This document shows positions 34,842 to 42,243 of a DNA stretch of 64,000 bases, piece after piece. Both the position numbers and the translations under genes were made by a program. The notes below the pieces were generated by a model, which was given only the letters and a program-made list of their open reading frames with translations, was not told the origin of the DNA and ran no database searches. Origin of the DNA: Collinsella bouchesdurhonensis (GTDB lineage Bacteria > Actinomycetota > Coriobacteriia > Coriobacteriales > Coriobacteriaceae); NCBI RefSeq assembly GCF_900155365.1, contig NZ_LT699739.1:585713-649712 (forward strand), read 5' to 3'. Within the stretch, counting starts at the first letter, position 1. The number at the start of each line of letters is the position of its first letter.

Positions 34842-36104
34842 CTACGCGTTCTTGCCGGAGCCCATAAAACGGTCGAACTTCTGCACCTGGTGCATAAACG
34901 TCACGCGCGCATAGAGCTTATGGGCAAAGGTGTCGCGGGGATTATCGTACGGATAGCCGGTGTGGCCGCTGCGATACATGTCCAAGACCTCGTCACGCAG
35001 CTCCGGGTTGGAAACATGACGCTCGATGACCTTTTTGGGCACACAGGTGTACAGGGTATCGCCATAGGCTTCCTGATAAGGAATCTCACGATGCAGAATG
35101 TACTCGTCTACAAGCAGACGGGCGATGTTCGCGCCGCCCTGGGCCACGTAGTACGTGTTGCGACCGGGACGCGTATTGATTTCGAAGAACTTGTAGGAGC
35201 CGTCGCGCGCATCGTATTTAATATCGAAGTTGCCAAAACCGCGATAGCCAACGTGCTTGCAAAAGCGCTTGGCGTCCTCGATGATGCGATCGACGCGCTC
35301 GGGCAAGATGCACATCGGGTTGCCGATGCGCGCCGGGGAGTGGTCCTGAAGCACCACACGACCGCCGGACACGACGCGCACATCGCCCGAGGCATCGGAA
35401 AACGTCGTAAGGGAGCGCAAGGCGTCGTCGTCGCCGGGGATGAAATCTTGGACAACGAGCTCGCGGTCGTAGCCCGCCTCGCGAAGCAGGTCAAAGATGC
35501 GCAGCAGGTCATCGGGCGTCTGGACCTCATAGACCTTCTCCTTGCCCGGGAAATCCATCAGGTCATAACGGGCGGAGTTGGAAGGCTTCGCGATAAGCGG
35601 ATAGGTGAAGGACTCGGCATCGATCACAACATCCGGGTCCGCGCAATCGAACGTCCAGGTTTTGGGGTAGTCGATACCCAGCTCCTCGCAGATCGCATAG
35701 AAGCGTTCCTTCTGCGTGATGTCGTCGAGCAACTCAAAATCGTTATACGGAACAGCAAACCACTGGGAAAGCTCTTCCTTGTTTTGGGAGAGAATGCGCG
35801 CATGCCAATCGGCGCTGCCAAAGATGATGGCGACCTTGCCAGCCGCCGCGAGTTCGGCACCGAGCTTGCGCAGGAAATCCATGATCGCATCGTCTCCCTG
35901 TCCCATGGCGGGAACAACGCGATAATCAACCAGGTTGCTCGAGGAGGTGACTTTGACGTCAACAGCCGAGATGACCATCGTCTTCACGCCATACGCCTCA
36001 TGGAAGCAGCGGGCAAAGCCATAGGACATAATCTCTCCGCCAAGGGCGACGGGGACCAGGCGAGCCGAAAGATCGGATTCGGTGAGCTGGGAAGTATCAA
36101 TCAT
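34842..36104 (-). CDS. ATP-grasp ligase, candidate D-aspartate ligase for the peptidoglycan bridge
   Basis: A 420-residue carboxylate-amine ligase fold. The N-terminal domain (PVALGGEIMSYGFARCFHEAYG) is followed by an ATP-grasp domain with PLIAKPSNSARYD, VVQDFIPGDDDA and the metal-binding FEINTRPGRN near residue 315. It resembles the group that includes enterococcal D-aspartate ligase (Aslfm), which adds D-Asp to the stem-peptide lysine or ornithine. Location between FemX-like and uvrC, with murJ upstream, supports a cell-wall role. The exact substrate is inferred and other carboxylate-amine ligases are possible. ATG at 36104 has a weak GGTG ribosome site. Confidence 0.8.
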   Translation of the reverse strand: MIDTSQLTESDLSARLVPVALGGEIMSYGFARCFHEAYGVKTMVISAVDVKVTSSSNLVDYRVVPAMGQGDDAIMDFLRKLGAELAAAGKVAIIFGSADWHARILSQNKEELSQWFAVPYNDFELLDDITQKERFYAICEELGIDYPKTWTFDCADPDVVIDAESFTYPLIAKPSNSARYDLMDFPGKEKVYEVQTPDDLLRIFDLLREAGYDRELVVQDFIPGDDDALRSLTTFSDASGDVRVVSGGRVVLQDHSPARIGNPMCILPERVDRIIEDAKRFCKHVGYRGFGNFDIKYDARDGSYKFFEINTRPGRNTYYVAQGGANIARLLVDEYILHREIPYQEAYGDTLYTCVPKKVIERHVSNPELRDEVLDMYRSGHTGYPYDNPRDTFAHKLYARVTFMHQVQKFDRFMGSGKNA

Positions 36105-36144
36105 GAGTGCACCAATCAAAAGAGCGGGATGGAACAAGAAAGGA

Positions 36145-37146
36145 TTAGCGAAGGCGTGAACGCAGCGCCTTAAGGCGGACAAGCGTGCCATAGAAGCCGC
36201 CGCGCACGGGAAGATCGCGGTCGGGCGCGATCATGCGCACGCCATCCTTGGCAAACTTCGTCTTGAACGTATTGAGATTGAGGGTCTCGGGCGCAAACTC
36301 GCTGCCGATGCCCATCTGATCGTACTCAGTGCACCCCATGCGGGAGAGCTCACAGCACTCAAAATAGATAAGGCGATCGGTTGCGAGGAAACGCGCGTCG
36401 CACGAGCGCGATGCGCCATAGTAGCGCGTTGCACGCGTGCCGGAGATAGTGGCGATGGTCCAGGTAATGACCTGGTCTCCGTCGCGACCGGCGAACAGGC
36501 GGCAGTGCTCAGGGCCCAAGATGCGCAGCATGCTGCGGTAATCCTCGATCGGGGCGGGCGAGAACCCGTCGCGCTTGCCGGTCTCGACCATAACTTCATA
36601 GTACTCATCAAAGGATTTCTGCGCGCGATCGGTCTCATCGCTAAAGGTAAGCGTGCACTCGCGCAACGCCTTGCGCACATCACGACGGCCGCGCGGCTTC
36701 ATGCGCGCAAGAATCTCGTCATCGCCTCCCGTGAGGTCGATGATCACCGTGGTGTCGTAAGGGAGAGTGGAAAGGCAGCGTCGCGTGGCGGGAAGATCGT
36801 GCTTCACCGCAAGACGGCAAAACACCTGGCGACGGTCCTCGGCGTGAACAAATGCGCGCAGGGCTTCAAGCGCAGCTGCCTCCGTCTCGGCCGTGGGCTC
36901 CTCGACCCAAATGGGACCATGGTGCGCACGCAGGTAGCGATACCCATGGGTCTCGTACTGAGCAAAACAAATTGCAGCAATGGTTATGCCTTCGTCCTCG
37001 ATGACGGCATAACCCCATGGACTGCGGCCAGGAATCGTCGACTCGAATTCCAACCAAACGGGAAGCTGCTCAACGGGAATCGCCACGCCAAGCGCGGCGA
37101 GTTTCTCTTCATATGCTTCGCGGGACAGCTTCTTAACCTGCATCAT
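36145..37146 (-). CDS. FemABX-like aminoacyltransferase
   Basis: A 333-residue GNAT-type transferase likely to attach an amino acid from aminoacyl-tRNA to the lipid II stem peptide. The start LPVWLEFESTIPGRSPWGYAVIEDEG and RYLRAHHGPIWVEEP match the first GNAT subdomain. MKPRGRRDVRKALRE with FDEYYEVMVETGKRDGF is the FemABX signature region, and YDQMGIGSEF...LNTFKTKF is the usual C-terminal motif. It sits 40 bp ahead of the ATP-grasp ligase gene. Which residue it adds is unknown; having both an ATP-grasp and a FemX protein in one cluster is notable. Confidence 0.85.
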   Translation of the reverse strand: MMQVKKLSREAYEEKLAALGVAIPVEQLPVWLEFESTIPGRSPWGYAVIEDEGITIAAICFAQYETHGYRYLRAHHGPIWVEEPTAETEAAALEALRAFVHAEDRRQVFCRLAVKHDLPATRRCLSTLPYDTTVIIDLTGGDDEILARMKPRGRRDVRKALRECTLTFSDETDRAQKSFDEYYEVMVETGKRDGFSPAPIEDYRSMLRILGPEHCRLFAGRDGDQVITWTIATISGTRATRYYGASRSCDARFLATDRLIYFECCELSRMGCTEYDQMGIGSEFAPETLNLNTFKTKFAKDGVRMIAPDRDLPVRGGFYGTLVRLKALRSRLR

Positions 37147-37232
37147 CACAGCTCCGTTGAATCCGGATTCATATACTCAAGCGCTTAAGTATATCTGTTG
37201 ACGGCATGCGCCGGCTTGGTGCCCGCCAGCTT

Positions 37233-38411
37233 CTACGAAGAGACCACGCGCCTAACCACCTCGGCAACCTCTGTCGCCTGCGTCGCGCCCTCATTGGTGG
37301 GAAGCGTCGCCAGACAGGCCACCATGTGATCGCACACGGCAAGGTTCGAACGATCGCTGGGAACATGGTAGGCGGACTCGTCCAAAACGCCGGGACCTAG
37401 CTCGGGGCGGTACCAGCAGCTGGTATAATGCCCTGCCGTGCAGCACTCCTCGATAATCCAGTCTGCCGTGGCGGTATCGCGCACGACGATGGGAAACTTG
37501 AGGAGCGGCTGACCGAGCTGCGTCGACGCGGGAACCTCCACGCCGGGCATATCGGCAAAAAGGCGACAGTATGCCCGCGTCGCCTCGACGCGCAGACGCT
37601 CGTCGCCATCAAGGCGATCGAACGCAGCGCGAGCTTGTTCACAAACATGGTCACTCGGGCGCATGGGCGCGTAAGAAAGCTCGCCTCGCTGCTCGGCAGT
37701 ACTCACCGCGGGCTCAAAAAGCCCCAGAGCCGCCAGACCGTGACGCAGACCGCGCGCCACGGGACGCGGCACATGGTTGAATACACGGCATTCATTTACA
37801 AAAAGACGCTCGAGCATATCAAGGCGGGCGCCCGATACGGGCAGAACAGACAAACGGTCGCGCACGCGGCGCGAAACAGCCGAGAAGGGGGACGCGGGAT
37901 TCACCCAGACTGCACCGCCCAAAAGGGTATGGAGCATTTTCTCGATGCCAAAGGAGTGAAACGAGATGTCTGCCAGCGGCTCGCCCGATTCGCCCTTTGC
38001 CATCCTGCCCACGCAATGGGCGCAATCTTCGACAAGGAGAGCGCCGGCATCGTGAGCGCGTTGCGCCAGCCGAGCAGTCTCCGTATCGTCCACAATGCCA
38101 TATGTATGCTGGGCCACCACGGCGCGCAGCTCGCCCGAAGCATCAAGCGCATCGGAGTCGATCATGGCCGTGTCAAAAGACACCTCGCAATAACGAGGCA
38201 CAAGACCTGCCACCAGGATGGGATCGACCGCTGTGCAGCAGGTGAGCAGCTGAGTCGCCACCTCGCCTGCGCCCATCTCGGCGTAAATCTCCTCAAACGC
38301 GACCTGCATGCCATAGCGGGCCTTGAACACCAAGAACCAGTCGGCAGGATCGGTGCCGGTGCGCGAAGCCATGATTTGAGCGATCGATGCTTCCTGTTGA
38401 GAGCGTGCCAT
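37233..38411 (-). CDS. DegT/DnrJ-like PLP aminotransferase
   Basis: A 392-residue fold-type I transaminase relative. The cofactor lysine is in FHSFGIEKMLHTLLGG; upstream LLVEDCAHCVG carries the PLP-contacting aspartate region and VAQHTYGIVDD a second active-site block. It is 12 bp after murJ and before femX-like, so it is probably made with cell-envelope genes. It may modify a sugar or supply an unusual amino acid for the wall; the sequence does not decide. ATG at 38411 has AAAGGAGG upstream. Confidence 0.8.
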   Translation of the reverse strand: MARSQQEASIAQIMASRTGTDPADWFLVFKARYGMQVAFEEIYAEMGAGEVATQLLTCCTAVDPILVAGLVPRYCEVSFDTAMIDSDALDASGELRAVVAQHTYGIVDDTETARLAQRAHDAGALLVEDCAHCVGRMAKGESGEPLADISFHSFGIEKMLHTLLGGAVWVNPASPFSAVSRRVRDRLSVLPVSGARLDMLERLFVNECRVFNHVPRPVARGLRHGLAALGLFEPAVSTAEQRGELSYAPMRPSDHVCEQARAAFDRLDGDERLRVEATRAYCRLFADMPGVEVPASTQLGQPLLKFPIVVRDTATADWIIEECCTAGHYTSCWYRPELGPGVLDESAYHVPSDRSNLAVCDHMVACLATLPTNEGATQATEVAEVVRRVVSS

Positions 38412-38422
38412 CGGGGCCTCCT

Positions 38423-40144
38423 TTACGCGCGTCGCGGAATGAAGCGCTTGACCATAGCGGAAAGAACAGCGACCTCGGGCATCTGGCGCGAGATGGCAAA
38501 GCCAAACGTCACGATGAGCGCCGGCACACCGCCAACGATGCAATACAGCAACGACCTCATCATACCGCCGCCCGCGATGGGACCAACCAGCATCTGAAGA
38601 AGCATCAGGATGCCGGCACCCACAAGCGCGCCGACAGCGCCCAGCACCAGTGCGCGCACGCCGGAAGCAAAAATGGACTTAAAACCAATGCGGCCAAGCT
38701 CGTGGCGAAGGATCGCAAAGGTCACGGCATCGATTGCCACAAAGAAGAAGGTTGAGCTGATGCCGACGATATTGAAGCCAAAGATCGGAGTGAACACGAG
38801 GCAGATAACGATCTGAATCGCGCCGGCAATGCATTCGGCAATAGCGAACAGCGACATCTTGCGAAGCGAAGAGCACGCCTTCTGCAGATAGGTGCACACG
38901 CCGTAAAACGGCAGCGAAACCGAGAGCCAGGCGATGTAGGTCGAAAGCATCTGGACATCTTCGCTCGACATGCGCGCGCTCTTGAGCATGTTGGACAAGC
39001 ACGGAGAGAAGGCGATGAGGTACATGGCAAACGGAATGAGCAGGAAAAGAATCTGCCCACAGCCATTGGCGATGCCATCGATGAATTTGGCGATCTTGCC
39101 GCTTGCCACAAACGACGAAAGCTCTGTAAACATAGCAGTCGTAATGGGAATGGCAAAAACCGAATACGGCAGGATGTACCAGATGCGCGCGTAATACGTG
39201 ATGGAGGCGCCGTTCGGATTCACTGAAAGCGAGCAAGAGCTCTGCACCGAAGTAGTGGCGAACGAAACAAAGGTCACGATGAGCGTAGGGATGCCGATAG
39301 AGAGCGTCTCGCGAATAAGCGGATCATGAATGTCGATACGCGGCGAGAGCTTTACGCCATGGCGCCTAAGCGCCGGAATCTGCATGACCACCTGAACGAG
39401 CACGCCAAGAGGGTTAGAAATGGCAAGGACCATGATGGCTGCGAAGGGCTGCGTCTCGACGAGCACGCCATAGATGAAAAAGGCAGCAGTGATCACGATG
39501 TTGTTTGCAATGGGTGCCGCGGTGCTCCACAGGTAATCGCGCTCGGCGTTGAGCACACTGGAGATAACCGATGAGAGCGCATAGAGCACTATCTCGATTG
39601 CAAAGAACCTGAAGAAGAATGTTGCCAGGTCAAAATCGAATTCGGAGGATGCATTGAACGCCTGCGTCCAAATAATCTGGCCCGCAAAGATAAAGGAAAG
39701 CAGTGCCAGGACGCCCATAAGCAGGGTGACGAGCGAGAGAAGATTGGACGCATAGGCGCTCGCCCCCTCACGCCCTGCCTTCTTTTTTGTCGAAACGTAG
39801 ACAGGCAAAAATGCCGTAACGAGCATGCCGCCCATAACGAGTTCGTAAAGTGCATTGGGGAGGTTATTTGCAATGGTGAACGCACTCGCAGTGATAGTGG
39901 TGCCCATGCCAAACGCCTGAGCCCACGTGCGGAAGAAGCCGGTGATGCGGCTCACGATCACAAGGCCGCTCATAAGGGCAGCCGATTTGCCCACATCCTC
40001 GGCAGATGCCTCATCGTCATCGGCTGCCGCGCCCTCTTCCGAAAGAGCGGGGGAAACGACGTCGGGCTCGACAAACGGAGTATTCAGATCGACCGAATCG
40101 GACGAAGCAAGATCGTCGGTAATCTCGGTATCAGCGTTAGTCAT
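38423..40144 (-). CDS. murJ: Lipid II flippase MurJ
   Basis: Translocates lipid II across the cytoplasmic membrane. 573 residues with a 50-residue acidic cytoplasmic N-tail followed by about 14 helices. Family motifs include SRITGFFRTWAQAFGMGTT, ANNLPNALYELVMGGML (MviN signature) and ARIWYILPYSVFAIPI. It starts 6 bp after ybaK and is followed by the DegT-like gene. The acidic N-terminal extension is longer than in E. coli MurJ. Confidence 0.94.
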   Translation of the reverse strand: MTNADTEITDDLASSDSVDLNTPFVEPDVVSPALSEEGAAADDDEASAEDVGKSAALMSGLVIVSRITGFFRTWAQAFGMGTTITASAFTIANNLPNALYELVMGGMLVTAFLPVYVSTKKKAGREGASAYASNLLSLVTLLMGVLALLSFIFAGQIIWTQAFNASSEFDFDLATFFFRFFAIEIVLYALSSVISSVLNAERDYLWSTAAPIANNIVITAAFFIYGVLVETQPFAAIMVLAISNPLGVLVQVVMQIPALRRHGVKLSPRIDIHDPLIRETLSIGIPTLIVTFVSFATTSVQSSCSLSVNPNGASITYYARIWYILPYSVFAIPITTAMFTELSSFVASGKIAKFIDGIANGCGQILFLLIPFAMYLIAFSPCLSNMLKSARMSSEDVQMLSTYIAWLSVSLPFYGVCTYLQKACSSLRKMSLFAIAECIAGAIQIVICLVFTPIFGFNIVGISSTFFFVAIDAVTFAILRHELGRIGFKSIFASGVRALVLGAVGALVGAGILMLLQMLVGPIAGGGMMRSLLYCIVGGVPALIVTFGFAISRQMPEVAVLSAMVKRFIPRRA

Positions 40145-40150
40145 ATGGTC

Positions 40151-40651
40151 TTAGCCTTTCCTGCAGATAGGAGCCACGATAGCATCGGTATGAGCTATGA
40201 GATCTTGGGGCGCAAGCTTGAGCTGAATCCCGCACTTGCCTCCCGAGATGAACATCTCATCATAGAGCAGGCACGAATCGTCTATCAGCGTTGGGAACTT
40301 CTTCTTCATACCCACAGGGGAGCAACCGCCGCGCACATAACCCGTAGCGGCCAAGAGCTCGCGAACGTGCATCATAGTGAGAGACTTCTCCCCCGCCGCA
40401 AGCGCCGCCGCCTTAAGATCAAGCTCCTCCGCAACGGGAATGCAGCAGACCACATGGTCGCCCGTCGGCGTCGTGGTCACCAACGTCTTGAACCCTTGAT
40501 CGGGATCTTCTCCAAGCTGTTCGGCAATATGCACGCCCAGCTCATGGTCGCCCTCGACAGCGACCTCGTATGTATTAACGGTATAAGCGACGCCCGCACG
40601 CTCAAGCTCGCGCATCGCGTTGGTCTTCTGGATCTTTTCTTTCTTCGCCAC
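40151..40651 (-). CDS. ybaK: Cys-tRNA(Pro)/Cys-tRNA(Cys) deacylase YbaK
   Basis: A 166-residue trans-editing enzyme that hydrolyses mischarged Cys-tRNA(Pro). It has the YbaK/EbsC fold: KTLVTTTPTGDHVVCCIPVAEELDLK with the family lysine, MMHVRELLAATGYVRGGCSPVGMKK with the GxxP-type loop, and EMFISGGKCGIQLKLAPQDL. GTG start at 40651 with AGGAG at 8 bp. It appears to be the first gene of a run through murJ to whiA. Confidence 0.93.
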   Translation of the reverse strand: MAKKEKIQKTNAMRELERAGVAYTVNTYEVAVEGDHELGVHIAEQLGEDPDQGFKTLVTTTPTGDHVVCCIPVAEELDLKAAALAAGEKSLTMMHVRELLAATGYVRGGCSPVGMKKKFPTLIDDSCLLYDEMFISGGKCGIQLKLAPQDLIAHTDAIVAPICRKG

Positions 40652-40662
40652 GTGTTAGCTCC

Positions 40663-40705
40663 TGACATAAAACAACCCCAAAGCACCACCCGGGGCGCTT
40701 TGGGG
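40663..40705 (-). terminator. Terminator of the NlpC/P60 gene
   Basis: CCCCAAAGC (40676-40684) / GCTTTGGGG (40697-40705) stem followed by TTGTTTTAT on the minus strand, just ahead of the ybaK start. Confidence 0.88.
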
Positions 40706-40730
40706 TCAATTGCATCGTGTAAGCGCGCGC

Positions 40731-41999
40731 TTAGTAGATGGGGCCGCCGCCCGCAAAATCTCTATAGTCGGAACCGGCGATATACGTAATGCTGCGAATA
40801 CCGACGCCGCCACCAGGGATGGAATCGATCATCCGACCCGACCCAATATAGATGCCAACGTGCGAAATGCGGCTGCCGGACTTAAAAAATACCAAGTCGC
40901 CGTAAGAAAGGCTGTTCACATCATACGTAAGGTAGCGCACCTTACTGCGGAAGGTCGCAGGGCTGTTAGACCAGGGACCATAGCCCATCGCATAGTCAAC
41001 CAGGCCGGAGCAGGTAAACCAAGAGGTGCTCGTGCTGCCAGTCCACTTATAACCGGTGTACGAATAGCCGGAACCGATTACGCTATAGGCACGCTGAACC
41101 ATCGCGGACGCAGACCCGCTTGGAGCAACAGACGCGCCGCCGCCGGAGCTGCTGCCGCCACTTGAAGAGCCGCCACTCGTGCTGCTGCTGGACCCACTCG
41201 AGCTTCCGCCGGATCCGTTGTTGCCCGAGGAACTGTTTCCTGAAGAGCTTCCGGCATTTCCGGTCGAGCCCCCATTACCGCCAGAGGAGCCGCCGTTATT
41301 ACCGGATTGCTGAGCCTGCTGTTGGATAGCGGCAGCCTGAGCACGAGCCTCCTCCTCGGCCTTCTTACGAGCAGCCTCTTCTTCCTCAGCGATCTTCTGT
41401 TTGACCTCGGTGGAAAGCTGATCGTAATAGCTCTGAGCCTCAGCTACGGCAGCATTTGCGGCGTCGCTCTTCTTCTGCTGCTCGGAAACGAGCTCCTCCT
41501 GCTTTTTCTGCTGCTCCTCGAGGTCCGTCTTCTTCTGCTCAAGAGACTCCTTGAGTGCACGGGTCTCCGTAATCATATTCTGCTGATGCTCTGCAGCCTT
41601 GTCGGCGTAATGCACATTGGAGATCAAGCTGCTAAAGCTACCGGAGCTCAACAGCAGTGTGACTACGCTCGCACCGCCCGTCTTGTACTGATCGGAAACA
41701 AGGACACCGAGCTCGCTTTGATTGGCCTCGAGCTGCTTTTGCTCCTCTTCGATATCGCTTTGCGTCTGCTCGATCTGAGCCTTGGTATCCTCGAGCTCGG
41801 AAGTAACGGTAGCAAGATCGTTACCGGCCTGCTCGGCTGCAGCGCCAAGCGTATTAAGCTGCTTTGTTGCGGCTTCGAGCTGCGTCTGCAGCTCAGCGGA
41901 CGTTGCCGCGATGGCAGAAACGGGACAACTCCCTAAGGCGAGTACAAAACTCAGCCCAACGGCGGGAATGGCGTAAAGGCTACGTTTAAGGTGCGCCAT
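40731..41999 (-). CDS. Secreted NlpC/P60 peptidoglycan hydrolase with N-terminal coiled coil
   Basis: A 421-residue exported cell-wall endopeptidase, probably D,L-endopeptidase. Signal peptide at residues 1-32 (MAHLKRSLYAIPAVGLSFVLA...IAATSAE). A long coiled coil covers about 35-225, a PcsB/RipA-like regulatory module. A Gly/Ser-rich linker spans about 235-300, then the NlpC/P60 domain with Cys330 (FTCSGL) and the histidine of ISHVGIYIG. The residue before the catalytic Cys is Thr rather than the more common Asp. The coiled coil suggests control by an FtsEX-like partner, which is not in the window. ATG at 41999 follows GGAGATG. Confidence 0.92.
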   Translation of the reverse strand: MAHLKRSLYAIPAVGLSFVLALGSCPVSAIAATSAELQTQLEAATKQLNTLGAAAEQAGNDLATVTSELEDTKAQIEQTQSDIEEEQKQLEANQSELGVLVSDQYKTGGASVVTLLLSSGSFSSLISNVHYADKAAEHQQNMITETRALKESLEQKKTDLEEQQKKQEELVSEQQKKSDAANAAVAEAQSYYDQLSTEVKQKIAEEEEAARKKAEEEARAQAAAIQQQAQQSGNNGGSSGGNGGSTGNAGSSSGNSSSGNNGSGGSSSGSSSSTSGGSSSGGSSSGGGASVAPSGSASAMVQRAYSVIGSGYSYTGYKWTGSTSTSWFTCSGLVDYAMGYGPWSNSPATFRSKVRYLTYDVNSLSYGDLVFFKSGSRISHVGIYIGSGRMIDSIPGGGVGIRSITYIAGSDYRDFAGGGPIY

Positions 42000-42154
42000 G
42001 TATAAACATCTCCTAACGGCGTGGCAAGCGATACCCACCACTCGTGTCGGTCACCATGCCAAGAAGGCACAAGGCCCGCTTGGCAAAACGTGTAGACACC
42101 ATAGTAGCAGCCTCACGATAGCGTCGCAAAAGGTTCCACCCGTACTCCATAGGT

Positions 42155-42214
42155 AAGGAAAAAATGAGACGAGCGCGGTGGGATAATCATCTCCGCGCCC
42201 GTCCGTCTCTCATT
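42155..42214 (-). terminator. uvrA terminator
   Basis: A long imperfect stem (AATGAGAC...GCGCGG with CCGCGC...GTCTCTCATT) followed by TTTTTTCC on the minus strand, about 30 bp after the uvrA stop. Confidence 0.85.
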
Positions 42215-42243
42215 GTTCGCCCCTCGCAGCATAAGAAGAACTG

